From contig NC_092675.1 in NCBI RefSeq assembly GCF_964355755.1, positions 14,337,312-14,401,311 of the forward strand: DNA of 64,000 nucleotides. The letters run 5' to 3'. The notes beneath the pieces are model-generated. The model searched no databases. It was not told the DNA's origin and saw only the letters and a list, made by a program, of their open reading frames with translations. Below, piece by piece: positions 22,510-35,600 of the stretch. The translations under genes and the position numbers were made by a program. This DNA comes from Antedon mediterranea (Eukaryota > Echinodermata > Crinoidea > Comatulida > Antedonidae). Position 1 is the stretch's first letter. Each line of letters opens with the position of its first letter.

Positions 22510-22585
22510 ATATCAATATTTGTTGTATGTTAGGATCTTCTGCTTGATATGCAGATGTGCTAACCATTAGACCACTGGCGCTTTC
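22510..22585 (-). tRNA. tRNA-like fragment (pseudo-tRNA or SINE head)
   Basis: On - the sequence has an A-box-like TGGTCTAATGGTTAG and a 5-bp anticodon stem TCTGC/GCAGA around a 7-nt loop. The T-arm and B box do not follow, so it is unlikely to be a working tRNA gene. Confidence 0.3.
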
Positions 22586-22868
22586 ATGGTATAGTTCAAA
22601 CCCGATCTGATAGCGACTCTTTATATTCTCGGCGTGGTCCGGCGGAAAAGCACTAGTCCCTTAATTGTATGCACGCGCACCAGAGATCAAATTGATACGC
22701 CCCATCTTATATATGAAGGGCTAGTGTTGCCCGAAAGCTCTGCTAACTTTTCTGGCTGTTTACTTTATCGTTTTGATCTAGCTTTTCGCTTTTTATTTTT
22801 GTATCTCCATTGAGATCCAGCCACTGATACCCACAGCATTGTCATTTTTTTCAGTAATTTGCCTTTGG

Positions 22869-23100
<232 letters not shown>

Positions 23101-23112
23101 TGTGAAAAATTA

Positions 23113-24040
23113 AGGTGCAGTTGTGACTCTAAACTAGTCACCTCTTTTTTCCCCTTCTCGTATTCATCATTTCATTTCAGGTATTTTTAAACAATTAAAC
23201 ACCTTAAAGTAAAGGTAATCATATGTATATAACATAATATAAAAACATTTTTATTTTGCCGTTTTCCCGTAAAAAACAATTACTTACTACTTATATAACC
23301 GAATATTAATATTATTTTAAACATTTTAACACTAATTGGTTTTAATTATTATTACTTACTTTTCATCAAGATTGAAGACGATATTATAGTTCAGTTAGAG
23401 GATCATAATAATGTTACATTAGATCTCTCTCGCTTAGCCGAACCATTTTGAACTTTAACTAACTGTTTTAACTATGGGTATTTTGCCGTTTTCGTGTAAA
23501 AAAATAATTACTTTACTTCTTCTAACTAATTATTGATATTATTTTTATTACAATACCACATTCTTTTTATTATTATATATTATATGAAATAACTATTATG
23601 TTAGATTTCAGATTAGGTGACTTGTATTAGACCATAAGTACTTTAAATTGAAAGCGATGTTGGGCTATCGAGCTCGGGAAAAATATCAATTTTGTAGATC
23701 ACCAAATATATAACACATCACCTATGACTATACTTGTACATGCTGTTTTTGTAGCCGGTTTATGCCTCATTTCTAGCTACGTCTGGCAATGCAATCGTAC
23801 ATCGTTCAGACATTATTATATTATAGGCACTGTCTATTGACTGATGTTGGCACATATTTGTTTTTATTCAGTAATAAATGATTACATAGAAAAATAATAA
23901 TTGGCTACTATATGACATTTTATTTACAAAAAATTCTGCCTTCCAATAATTTCATTTATAACTAAAATGTACTTGTTTGTTTTACTCTAAGAAACTTTTT
24001 AACATTAAATTGTAATTTTACCTTACACTCTCAATATGAC
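23113..24040. other. AT-rich, no gene seen
   Basis: No coding frame, repeat array or RNA gene recognised. Confidence 0.6.
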
Positions 24041-24043
24041 ACA

Positions 24044-24240
24044 TTTTGGACAAATCGCGAATTTTGGAAAATGAATACCGCCCTCAAGTTAACGTATTTT
24101 GGACAATTCGCGTATTTTGGAAAATGAATAGCACCCTCAAGTCGACGTATTTTGGAAAGACTCGCGTATTTTGGATTAGGATAGCGCCCTCAACTTGACG
24201 TATTTTGGAAAAAATTCTGCGTATTTTGGACTGATGTTCA
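24044..24240. repeat. Inverted copy of the CCAAAATACG minisatellite
   Basis: The units are the reverse complement of those at 21955-22450. They abut and truncate the transposase relic to the right, whose frame reads on into the repeat. Confidence 0.8.
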
Positions 24241-25344
24241 CCAACCCGACTCACACGAAGGGGATAATCCGGGTCTCCATAAATGCAGAGAGGATCTCCA
24301 TTTAGCCGTACGGCATAACGTTCTAACTGTTGTAATAAGTTGGATTCTCTTAACATTAAGGCATCATGGCGATATCCCTCGATTGGTCCGAACAGGTTTG
24401 CGATTAGTCCATTTGGCGTGACAACTGACTGAAATTTTAATGAATGTACACGCTTATGGCCATTATAGACAATTCTTTGGTATTCACCAGGCCTACAAAT
24501 TGGACGCACCGTCCCATCCACGAACCCCCAACAATTGTCGATCGGAGCACCAGAATCATAGATTGCAGCAGCAAAACGTTCCATATTGCCAGGTGATAGC
24601 CAAGGCTGTTGAAAACAATTGCTAAACAGATGCTCGAATCCGTTATATATGTAATTCAGAGCCATATTCGTTATCATGCAGAGTTGGGGAATGGGCCTGG
24701 CAAACATTGGCACCATATCAATGTACCTGCATGGATATTAAAACCTCTACAGCAAAATGCAAAAACTTTCGATGCCAGTAACTTTAAGACCGTTAACACA
24801 TTTAACATCATCCTCTATCTGTAGAGCTCTCTGCAGTCGATAAATGTCTTCTTTTCGAAATCTTTCAATAAAAATGAAAGCATGTGTTGTAACTAAGTTG
24901 AATAGCTAGCCTAGCCCTAGTAGTATATAAATAAGTATTGGCTATAAATCATAAATATAATAATATTAAAAATAATGTATTATTTAGTATAGACAGACCA
25001 ACGATTTAATAAATCAACTTGGTGACAATAAATTAGTCAACAAGATTAGCTCATGATTATGCCAGACAATACTACTTTCTCTAAAGCCTACCCTACTAGG
25101 CCTAACTAAGCCTTAGTTATGATGAATGATTGGCTTGTGGGTGACTTACCCTACCCCCTGGACTTACCTGAAAAAACGCATTACATTCGTCGTCATTGCA
25201 CGATTCCAGATTGAATTTATTGTAATCATTGTACTGAACATTTAAATTATTTGTTTTATTAAGATTATATAAAAGCAAATATTCCTCAGGGTCAATTATA
25301 TCTTCATAAAGTGCGATATTTAATGCATCTTGTACGACAGCCAT
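24241..25344 (-). pseudogene. Second Harbinger-type (DDE_Tnp_4) transposase, truncated
   Basis: Exon 1 is 25344-25168 (starts MAVVQDALNIALYED, donor CAG/GTAAGT). Exon 2 starts at 24905 in matching phase. It shows FRKEDIYRLQRAL, then GFVDGTVRPICRPG with the first catalytic Asp, YNGHKRVHSLKFQ, and EGYRHDALML with the second Asp. It ends at GDPDYPLRV where the minisatellite begins, so the C terminus with the third acidic residue is missing. In-frame stops TAG (24749-24747) and TAA (24740-24738) also break it. It belongs to a different lineage from the 8.1-10.4 kb copy. Confidence 0.8.
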
Positions 25345-25384
25345 GATGATTGTTTACAAACATATCAAGCCGAGCGTGACGCGA

Positions 25385-28015
25385 CGTCGCACAGTGGGCC
25401 AGAATTGGTTCAAAGTGTGCCAAAAGTCTATACGCATAAATAAATACTGATTACCTTAACTTTTAAAGGATCTAAGGGGTTTTCAGACCCGTAGAATTTA
25501 ATAGAAGTATTTTTAAATAGGTATGACGTAATACAAATGGTGTTTTCTGATTGGTTGAGGCGAATGTGCTTGTGATTCTTATGTCGATTGATATTACATT
25601 CATTATTGAAAGTGTAAGGGTTTCTATTACACCCAATAAATGCAACTGGAACATTTTCTTAATATATTAGACGTCATAAAATAATAATTTTTGATTAGAT
25701 GACTTTAATTCTCATTACAATATCATGTATGATTAAATTGCATCCATGATTGAAACGTACTTAAATTATTTAAAGATCCACAGAGTTCAATGAAACCATC
25801 TTTTTATTGTTCAGTATGATGTCATTACAAATACTGTTTTCTGATTGTGTGAATAATATTAATATTGAAAATAGGTTTTTATTGTATGTTACAAATACGA
25901 GTTTAAATGACTGAAATACATCACTTATGTTGTTGTTTGTTTTCATTGCATGTTTTCGTCGATAGCCTCTTCGCTCATCATACCTATCAGTAATACAGAA
26001 CTCAAAATAATTGATGAACCATGAACTAGGAGAACATGTACACTCACTGGCATTTTATACCATGGATATAGTTGTATATATAACTCTGCTGTTTTTTGGC
26101 AGTAGTCCCTAAATTGTAAAGGGTCTAAACACGTATTAGATTGACATCCAAACCCGCAAATTTCAGCGAAAGTCTCCTTTTCCTGGAAAGCTAGCTCTGC
26201 AAGCTATGTTGCCATTGTTTTCCTGAACATTGTTTAAGTTCATCTACTTTCACTCCTATATCTTCTTTAAACCGATCGTGTATTTCTTTTCTTCATATCG
26301 GCAACGATGGCTTTTTCACTATCAGACGAAATACGCCCCTTTTTTTACTGGCATTCTGTACCAATATGAATTAGCATTTCAAAGCACCTACTCCATTTGT
26401 GTAGTGGCGAGAGCCATAGCTGTAGGCTTCTTCATTTAACGATGGGAGTTTATCCAAATCATTAAACTGTTTTAGAGTAGCTCCACATATATATAACATC
26501 GCATTGAATACTTGGTTTCAGTCAAAGCATTCACGACCTTTTGGTCAACTATGGTGAATTGTAAATTGTAGTGTATTTAGATGTCTTTTCTGTTTTCATC
26601 TGCAGCCAGTTCATAGTTAATTAATATCAAATAATATACTGAATTGCAGGTGTAAAGGTCGGCAAAATCACGAAGAAGTATCTTTATGTTCAACTACTTC
26701 TGTAATTTCTTCTTTTTTTTACTGAACAATTCGAAATGCAGTTTGGTCCAGCAAGCTTTGAAGGGGTACTCTTGACGAATCTTCTTTAACCGTTATATTA
26801 TTTGCGTAGCATCTGTGCTTAGCTTCCCTCACGTTCCACAAACCTGTTTGGTATGACTGTTTTGTCATATCAGTTTCAACTAGCTAAAAGTGACAAAGCT
26901 TTTTCACTTGTAAACTTGATCGGTTCTGTTTTTTTTCGGATATTAACTTTCTTATGTTAGCTGGTCTTAATGGTGTTAGCATTGCAAACTTCAGCACATA
27001 TTTTAAATGTGAATTTTGCTTATAGACGCCTTGTGAAGCAGCATAGAGCAGTTCTTTTGGTTCTGTGACTAATAATAACTGATGAAATGAACCTTGTGAC
27101 GGCCATACTTGTACCATATTCTTCGTAAATAATAAAGAAATGGTTTGATAGTTTTAGTAGTATACTCCAAAAGTTCTTTTGATATGTTCTCGGCATTCCT
27201 TACATTGTAATGTAAACGCAATTCACGTAAACATACATTGCAGGCTAGTTCAATGTTGGTAATTAAACCAGCCGAATGGACAGCTTTAAAGGTTGTATTT
27301 TGATATGGAGGCCATGTTACCTGTACCTACATTTATGAATGCTTATTCTCACACTGGTAGCATTCTCTTTTCCAATACAGATGCGTCGTGGAAAGGTTTT
27401 CTCTTCGTGAAGTTCGTGCGATTGCGGTACATCAATGTGTCAATGGAAATGCATTATACATTTATTTTAAAACGGGACATTTAAATAGCTTCCTATATGC
27501 AATGTCGCAAATTTTTGCATCCAAATTTGGTATTAACGTAAAGCTCAAGCTTTGCTCGAAATATTAATGTCAAAATTAGCGCGCGAATCGACGCGAATCC
27601 AAACTACTTTAGTGGTTTTACTTTAAAAATACGATTTTTTGGTATTTTTGGGCTATATTTTTTGGCTTTTAACCCTAAAATAAAGCAATAATCGAAAATA
27701 TTAATTTACTGCCTAATATTATTAATAACAGACAACAATTTTATGCAGTATCAAATCCATTGCTTTTTTCTTGAAAAAATAACAGCGAATTGATCAAAAC
27801 TGTTGTTTTTGCTCATTTTAAGTGAAATGGCATGGTTTCTTCAAGTTTCCATGGTTACAAGCCACTATTAAAATTTACAACAAATTAAATTATTAGTGGA
27901 TTTATATAATTTAAGATGTCTTCTTCCTAATCCAATATTAAAAAGTTCGGAATGCCACATTTACCATTTTGGACTTTTGGTACACTTTGAATTGATTCTG
28001 GCCCACTGTGCGTCG
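25385..28015 (-). mobile_element. Transib DNA transposon relic with RSS-like ends
   Basis: The element 25390-28010 is bounded by inverted repeats of about 39 bp starting CACAGTGGGCCAGAAT and flanked by the GC-rich 5-bp duplication CGTCG (25385-25389 and 28011-28015). Transib elements have 5-bp GC-rich target duplications and heptamer-like ends related to V(D)J signals. Each end reads heptamer CACAGTG, 23 bp, then CCAAAAGTC (left: 25390-25396, 25397-25419, 25420-25428). The inside carries a decayed Transib transposase on the - strand. The insertion lies just upstream of the Harbinger-type transposase start. Confidence 0.8.
26110..27470 (-). pseudogene. Transib transposase (RAG1-core relative), decayed
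   Basis: Read on -, successive frames give coding blocks in order: TTFKAVHSAGLITNIELAC, RVPLQSLLDQTAFRIVQ, KVVNALTET, ICGATLKQFNDLDKL, SYGLSPLHKW, CFEMLIHIGYRMPVKK and ETFAEICGFDVNLI-like sequence. The middle-to-late blocks match the order seen in Transib transposases, as I know the family. Many stops and frameshifts separate them, so nothing functional remains. I could not place all catalytic residues. Family: DDE recombinases ancestral to RAG1. Confidence 0.7.
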
Positions 28016-28115
28016 TCGTCCCATCGCGTATCGTAAATGCACTTTTTAAAGTGGACGGCAACCAGCATTTCAAGCGTCAACGCGCATGGTAATCTTGTTT
28101 CGTAAACTATCTAAT

Positions 28116-28220
28116 GACGTCGATCCACCTTTCATATCCAGCGTCTTTTCAACGGTGTGTCGACGTCAGGGTTCAACGTCGATCCAACGTCAATCCAACG
28201 TATTTTGCCCGCTGGGCATC
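28116..28220. repeat. ACGTCGA minisatellite fragment
   Basis: GACGTCGATCCACCTTTCAT and several CCAACGT blocks repeat the 7.1-7.8 kb unit in the same orientation. It ends TTTTGCCCGCTGGGCA, which contains a palindrome. Confidence 0.7.
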
Positions 28221-29333
28221 TACCTCGCCACAACCAATGTTATGCAAAAAATAACATATTTTTTTTGTTGTCTTGTGTGAGTTCTTCTCATGTTTATTTA
28301 AATTCTCATTGATGAATATATTATATACATATAAGTACATTTGTGACAATTAAAAGTAAGTGTTTAGAGTAGTTAAAATACCGGTATATTTACATAATAA
28401 GATGCCAGAATTCATATACCATATATTTTCTCATTTAAAATTTTAGATACGATGTTAATTAAAATGTAGAAATGAAAAATGGCGGTAAAATACATGATTA
28501 AAATTTTCTTGTTAAACTATCTTATTTGTGTTCTTATTTGTGTTCGAGTAGAGAGGCTATAAACTCAGGGTAGGAAAATGTGATATCCTCCCTTTTCACC
28601 AAGATAAGATGGATGGAATGAAAAAAAAGAGGAATGCAATAGGTTGAAAGTTAGTTATTTAGAATGATAGCATGCAATGATATATTTAATGGAAACCGTA
28701 AGGTTAGAGTTTATACACTGTGCAACTCCAAGATGCAATTTTGGCTCTGTGTGTATGTGAGACGCTTCATACCCGATGTCATCTTAGTACAACTACTACT
28801 TACAATTTGTATTTACGGTATAACATATTGCAAATATATAAAAATATATAGAAGTATATATATTGAACAAATACACATACCTATAGATTAAATTGACATG
28901 TATACGATATAAAATATTGCAAATATAGAAATATATATATTTTAAACAAAATACCAATACATACAGATTATATTGACATGCTACATGTATTTGAACTATT
29001 GTCATCTTAAAAAGGTATATATGATGCCTATAAACAGATTTTACGTTGATATGCAGGATTTGTGTCCATTATGATAAGGTAAGAAAGAAAAAGGAATCAA
29101 TAAAATAATTAAATTATTAACATCAAGTCTTTAGATAGTTTTAATAGTTTATCTTTTATGTTATTCGTCCATTTCTTCTGAGACTTATGTAAATTATGCA
29201 TAAATTCATTTGTTAATAAATGCTTTAATTCATAGTAAAATAATCTCCAAATTATTATTGATTCCTGATTTTGTTTCTTTTCTTTTCTTATTACTAAACA
29301 CGATTTATAAATGCAAAAAGTAAATATTGAAAT
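28221..29333. other. No gene; tandem duplication and possible LINE trace
   Basis: About 28814-28906 is repeated at 28907-28990 (CATATTGCAAATATA, TTGACATG). A - frame at 29109-29330 has a LINE-like feel but I could not assign it. Confidence 0.5.
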
Positions 29334-29456
29334 ATCACGTGATTGCGGGGCGCCCTCGCAATCATCTTTTGACAGCGTGAGCATCTCACCCTCTTCACCT
29401 CACGCTGTCAACAGATTACCACGCCAGTTTTTGGCTAAGTAAAATAATTTTCACTT
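29334..29456. repeat. 123-bp two-hairpin repeat, copy 1
   Basis: GATTGCG/CGCAATC and GACAGCGTGAG/CTCACGCTGTC form two consecutive perfect stems. The whole 123 bp recurs at 40667-40789 with only a few substitutions, which leave both stems intact. Confidence 0.8.
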
Positions 29457-30130
29457 TTACATTTACCAGTTCATTTTATCCTCATACACTTATAGGCTGT
29501 GTGAACTCACACAATATACTTTGACTGGAATTTATCTAACACCTTATCTTACCCCCATTCTGTTCGATTTTTCGTACTTTCCTGTAATTATGTTGTCTGG
29601 TTATGTCCTAGGCTCTACTCATTCGTTTCCGGTTGGAGCGAAAGCCTCGCTTTCCATCACGGCTTGGGTAATTCGTCCGACTCCATACTTGGTTCACATC
29701 GACCTTTGCCTGACTTCCGAATCAGTCATCACTATGATAATACTGTTCTTTGGGGGGTGCCCGGCCTAAAGATAAACGACCTAACTAATTTTGTAAATCA
29801 AGTGGCAACTTGATAATCGACCTCGGATCGAATGACCTAGTTAAAAAGTAAGGTCTGCTTTCATGCACGGGGCCTCTTATGCTAACTTATGCCATTAAAT
29901 AACAACAATCTTATTATCTGTTTCTACTACTGCGTCACTGTGGACAATCTGGAACCGGATTTTAGAGGAAAATAAATACATAATTAAACGAATAAACAAA
30001 ACAAAATGCCAGGCAATACACTGTTGACACCATTTATTATTTTCCCATTGTTTTACATCCAAAAGAAATAAATAATAACTTGTTTTTTTTTTTTTTTTTC
30101 TTTCTTGATGCTACAATAAACTGGCAAATA
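29457..30130. other. No gene recognised
   Basis: An 82-codon open frame at 29521-29769 has no recognised motif and I do not support it as a gene. A T-run near 30082 precedes the next array. Confidence 0.5.
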
Positions 30131-30582
30131 TTTTGCACAAATCTGAATGGTTTATAGTTAGTATAGCATTCATCTTATGACTCATGCTGGTTTCCCAAGT
30201 ACATCATCATTATATTAAGACTCATGCTGGTTTCCAAAGTACAGCATTCATTATGACTCATGCTGGTTTCCCAAGTACAGCATTCTCATGCTCCTAAGTA
30301 CAGCATTCATTATTGACTCATGCTGGTTTCCCTACTACCACCACATAATTTCTTATGCTGGTTCATTATATTACTCATGCTCTTAAGTACAGCATTCATT
30401 ATTGACTCATGCTGGTTTCCCTACTACCACCACATAATTTCTTATGCTGGTTCATTATATTACTCATGCTCTTAAGTACAGCATTCATTATATGACTCAT
30501 GCTGGTTTCCCTACTACCACCACATAATTTCTTATGCTGGTTCATTATATTACTCATGCTCTTAAGTACAGCATTCATTATA
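30131..30582. repeat. GACTCATGCTGG minisatellite, left part
   Basis: Units of about 60-95 bp contain GACTCATGCTGGTTTCC, CTACTACCACCACATAATTT and AAGTACAGCATTCATTA. The array is split at 30582 and continues at 32240. Confidence 0.9.
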
Positions 30583-32237
30583 TGTGACCCGATCTGGCAA
30601 AACCCTCTCTTTGTCGGCAATTCAAAATTCACGTAATCAGTCAAAATACGTCCAAATCGACTACCCTGGCAGATTACATGTTTTTGCATTTTCGAAATAT
30701 TTCACTATCTAAGAATACGTCTACCTGATTTAAACTCCCGAAATTTAACTAAAATTATGAAAAATGAGAGTTTTAAAAACATGTATTTTCCTCAAGCCTA
30801 ACAATTTATTCACGATCTACGCTAAAATTTTGCGTAAATTCAGTTGAAAGCTGCTGAGTTTTACGACATTTTGATCGCCAGTTCGCTGCATTATGTTGAA
30901 AGGTCACACATCAAAATAAAGCTCATCCATTTGACATTCCAAATATGGAAGTTTTAGGGCGGAGTTTAAAGAAGGAACCAATGAAAACTTTGATTTACTA
31001 TGACATCATTTCAGAAAATTCGGTTCTTCGAAGTTTCTGGAACAGCGAACTGCGTGTGTTGCTATGGCGCATCATCGCAATAACAAACGTTATTGGTCAA
31101 CGCGCTAGATGTTATACGCTCTACGCGCGGAAATAAAAAGTTGTTTACATTTTTGTGAGGTTATTTTTATTGTACACACAGCATGTCGTAAATTGGAATA
31201 AAAACGATTTTAATATTCAAAGTAAAGTGTTCTGCAATAGCTGTAGTGTGTATTTGTTTATTCCATAGTAAAATAGACAAGTCAAAAACAATTCACGTCA
31301 TAAATTCAATTGTATTTTCTATATTTTTTTGGGCTAGTAGGCCCTAGGCCTAGGCCTAATTTTATTATGGTTGTAGGCCTACTACTACTGGGCCTAGCTT
31401 TATATTATTGTCAATAGTTTTATTTATACATTTTATATATCCAATCGGCTCTTAATTATTTATTTAATTTATTGTCCATTCCTTTCATATTAAATGTTTT
31501 TTTAAATCATTGGATTCAAGCCCAAACATCACAGCGAATCTTCCACGTTATAAAAAAAAAACAAATGTAATCGTCAATACAGTGTAATGTTAGCTTGCAA
31601 TTAGCTGTGACTCTGCAAGGCGCCTAACTTGTCTAGACTAACGCTAGCCCCCGTGTCGATGCACCGCTGCCATACACGGCCTGATGAACACCCATCATCA
31701 GTAGGTCTTACTTAATACAGGCGATGACGGCGAAAATCTGAATAGGCGCGCCTAGTTAGGCCTAGGCCTGCTTGGTTTTTTGCCGTTGATATCGTAAACA
31801 CTTCCGAAACCAGTTAACATTAGCTTGGTAGTTATAATGCTGCTTTTCAATAGTGCAAAATAGTTAATTCGAGTGACTAAATAGGTTAAAACGGCGTCTG
31901 AAATCAGTCAAATTGACCATAGTGTCCACGCTGCTCCTATATCGCACACACTTCCTGGTATGACGTCATTGTGCCTTAGACCAAAATAGCGCGTTGCTAC
32001 GGAGTGAGTTTTCAGCGCGTATCAAAAAGAATTTCATTGCAAACTTCAAACGCGATTTTCTCGTAAACTAATTGAATGATTTGTAAGTTTTTAAAATATA
32101 ATAACTTTTTAAATATGTACTCAATTTTTATGAAATAAACACCATTGCAAAGCTTATGATTCAAATAATCTAAATATATAAAAAAATACAAAATGAATAT
32201 TTCCGACAAAAGTAGGGTTTTGCCAGATCGGGTCACA
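30583..32237. mobile_element. 1655-bp DNA element with 36-bp TIRs
   Basis: The ends are TGTGACCCGATCTGGCAAAA and its reverse complement, with similarity to about 36 bp. TA flanks both sides (30581-30582, 32238-32239), and removing the insert restores an intact minisatellite unit. No transposase was recognised inside, so it is probably non-autonomous. A TA duplication is seen in Tc1/mariner and some other families; the family is not assigned. Confidence 0.85.
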
Positions 32238-33180
32238 TATGACTCATGCTGGTTTCCCTACTACCACCACATAATTTCTTATGCTGGTTCATTACCTACC
32301 CCCACATACGGCGGTGTTTTATCACTCATGCTCTTAAGTACAGCATTCATTATATGACTCATGCTGGTTTCACTACTACCACCACATAATTTCTTATGCT
32401 GGTTCATTACCTACCTCCACATACGGCGGTGTTTTATCACTCATGCTCTTAAGTACAGCATTCATTATATGACTCATGCTGGTTTCCCTACTACCACCAC
32501 CACATAATTTCTTATGCTGGTTCATTAACCCTACTACCACCACATAATTTCTTATGCTGGTTCATTACCCACCCCCACATACGGCGGTGTTTTTATCACT
32601 CATGCTCTTAAGTACAGCATTCATTATATGACTCATGCTGGTTTCCCTACTACCACCACATAATTACTTATGCTGGTTCATTAACCCTACTACCACCACA
32701 TAATTTCTTATGCTGGTTCACCATTATATGACTACTACCACCACATAATTTCTTATGCTGGTTCATTCATTATATTATGACTCATGCTGGTTCCCCTATT
32801 ACCACCACATAATTACTTGTGCTGGTTCATTTACCCTACTACCACCACATAATTTCTTATGCTGGTTCATTACCCACCCCCACATACGGCGGTGTTTTTA
32901 TCACTCATGCTCTTAAGTACAGCATTCATTATATGACTCATGCTGGTTTCCCTACTACCACCACATAATTACTTATGCTGGTTCATTAACTACCCCCACA
33001 TACGGCGGTGTTTTATCACTCATGCTCTTAAGTACAGCATTCATTATATGACTCATGCTGGTTATATGACTCATGCTGGTCCCCCTACTATCACCCCATA
33101 CGGCGGTGGTGTCTTATCACCCTCCTCTAAGTACAGCATTTCATTAAATGACTCATGCTGGTTCATTCTCTACCCCAATG
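32238..33180. repeat. GACTCATGCTGG minisatellite, right part
   Basis: Same unit as 30131-30582, with an extra block CCCCACATACGGCGGTG in several units. It ends just before the DIRS-like element and might belong to its terminal region (inference). Confidence 0.9.
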
Positions 33181-33309
33181 CTGACTTTTGTCTCCAATCT
33201 TTTATTCACTCCTTTAACATGGTTGCAGGGCCCTTTTCCCCTGCAACTTGATGATATCTGTCCACACACATTTTTCTTTCCGTCTTAATTGCACAAAGAT
33301 TTTCTTACA

Positions 33310-35600
33310 GATACACCATGTCAGGACGGAAAAGAACTAACAAGAGGTAAAAAAATACGGCACCAAAAAAAAGAACCGTGCCAGTACGTACCTGAATTTG
33401 ACATAAATAAGAATTAAAAGACATGAGGCATATCGTCGAAACCCTGGTAACTTCTGTGGTTGAGATTAATGTCGGTAAGCCGAACCTACCGGCAGCTCTC
33501 TTCCTCAAACCCCCTACCTTGTCAAAAACTTAAAGAGAAAATAATCTCCCACAAATTCATCGAGCTGCACAATCTGCTCGACTTCAACAGCGCAGCGGAA
33601 GCTTTGACGCTAACGCTCACTGGTACCTTTGAACTTGTGCCTAAGCCCAAATGCCGCATCTTAAACGAACACAACTGGCACTAGGCCTTTCACGACTTTG
33701 CCACAATTTTATTTAAGTAAATATACGCAGGACATCTTAAATTATTTTAAGTATATTAAATACCTCATGCGCAGTCATCCAAATTAATGGTACTTTTACG
33801 ACTGATAATTTCGAATGGCTACTGAGTACACACTTTGCTCTTGGTCATCGGTTCGAGCCGACCTCCTGCATAAACTAGACGCAACGAGCTAACCATAAAC
33901 CTCTAACCCATCCAACCGTGGAGCGTCCACTCGGGTTCTCCTACCATAACAGATTCAATAGATGTGTCCAGACAAACTGTCAGTATCGCCACTCGTTTTT
34001 CAGTGCTCGGGATCCCAATAATTCCCACTAGAATAAGCGCACTCCTATCTGGTTACAAACACCACGCTTACTTAACACAATGTTTCGCTCATGGCTTCTA
34101 CCTTACATGGGGCTGTTTTTACAGCAACTAACTCCCAAGCTATCATCAACAACCTTCCGGAAATTCCGTACCTGAAAAATGTCGTATCCTCCACAACCTC
34201 TCCTATCCCTACGACTCAAACGCTGTCAATCACAACATCCCTGGGTTTTGCATAACAGTTCATTACGAAACAATTGCCAACGCAATAGACATAATTGACA
34301 AACACAATCACCCGGCATTCATGGCTAAGACGGACACCAGTGACGCATACAGACTAATACATTTACATCCCACTCAATATCACCTCACAGGTTTCACGTG
34401 GTTAGGCCAGTATTACTACGATAAAACGCTTCCCCAAGGCGGCGGATCTTCGTGTCAAATATTCAATAAGTTTTTCTGACGGAGTGAAATTTTTCCTTAT
34501 AAAAAAGTTAAAACAGCCCAATAACGTGAAAATATTAGACGACATCCTCGTCATTGAAGACACACACCAACTGTGTGCGAACTCCTTGAAGATATCCAAG
34601 GCGCTCGCTGACCGCGGTGGCATACCTCTAGCACCGCACAAAACAATTTGACACACCACCACCATTTCCTTCCTGGGTATTGAACTTGATTTACAGAAAA
34701 TGTAAGACAGGCTTCTATCTGAGATAATAAAATTACGTTACTCCCTTTAAAGTTCAAAACTTCACTCAACTACATTGAGAGCCCTCCAATCTCTTTGAAA
34801 AGCTACAATTTGCTACCTGGGTTATACCCTCTGGACTGGCGTTCCTAAGAAGGCTTAATGCCCTAACGGCCGGTCTAACTAACCCCCCCCCCCCCCCCTC
34901 TTTTTCAACTATTCACCTTTCTGACTCAGCAAAGGAGGATCTCCAATTTTGGGCCGACTTTCTTAGCAAACACAATGGCGTTACCATTTTTCACCCCCAC
35001 AAAAATTTGACTCGCAGCGTTTACATTTCTCCTCTGATGCCTCAAAAACCGCACTTGGTGCGACCTTCCAAAAGTTCTCGATTCAAGGCCGCTGGCCGGA
35101 ATCTTGGAAAATGTTCGACATCATGGTTCTCGAAATTTACCCCATCTATGTCATGCTTTCGATTTTTGCAAAACAGCTAGCCAACACCCATGTAGTTTTC
35201 CACTGTGATAACCTAGCCGATGTATATGTGCTTAACAAAAAATCGTCATCAAACGAAAAGGTCATGAGAGTGGTTCGCGCTATCGTCCTTTTGTTACTAC
35301 TAAACAACATTCAGTTTACAGCCAGGCACATCCCTGGTAAGCAAAACAGGATATGTGAAGCTCTTTCTCGTTTTCAGGAAACGGAGGCCATGCTAGAAGA
35401 GCACAGTATGAACCGCACACCGCTAAAGATACCAAAGCACTTACAACCAATCTAATTCGAACCACTAAACAACTCAAGATCCTCACACGAGAGCTAATGT
35501 GGAACTCATTAAGCAAATGAACCGCTAGTAACTATAAAAGCAAATGGCACCATTTTAACCAATTCAGGACACAGCTGTTCCAGAAATATGAATTAAGTGC
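33310..35600 (+). pseudogene. DIRS-like retroelement: ORF1, RT and RNase H, decayed
   Basis: A gag-like ORF1 begins MSGRKRTNKR near 33318 and, across frames, contains ALTLTGTFELVPKPKC and RFNRCVQTNCQYRH (possible zinc site). RT follows: FMAKTDTSDAYRLIHLHP near 34323, YYYDKTLPQGGGSSCQIF near 34416 and ILDDILVIEDT near 34536. RNase H follows near 35031-35390 (SSDASKTALGATF, VVFHCDNLADVYVLN, ARHIPGKQN). The RT sequence style is that of tyrosine-recombinase retroelements. Multiple stops and frameshifts and a 17-nt C run (near 34884) break it. The recombinase begins near 35530 and is cut at 35600. Confidence 0.75.

Noticed and set aside
28664-29005. Overlapping 69-75-codon frames near 28.7-29.0 kb
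   Set aside because: They fall on an AT-rich tandem duplication with low-complexity Tyr/Ile composition.
30399-30689. 96-codon - frame with internal repeat of MSHIMNAVLKSMSN
   Set aside because: It is the minisatellite unit read in one frame and runs into the inserted element.
30131-33180. Regular repeats that could be mistaken for a CRISPR array
   Set aside because: Eukaryotic context, units of variable length with no unique spacers of constant size: a minisatellite.
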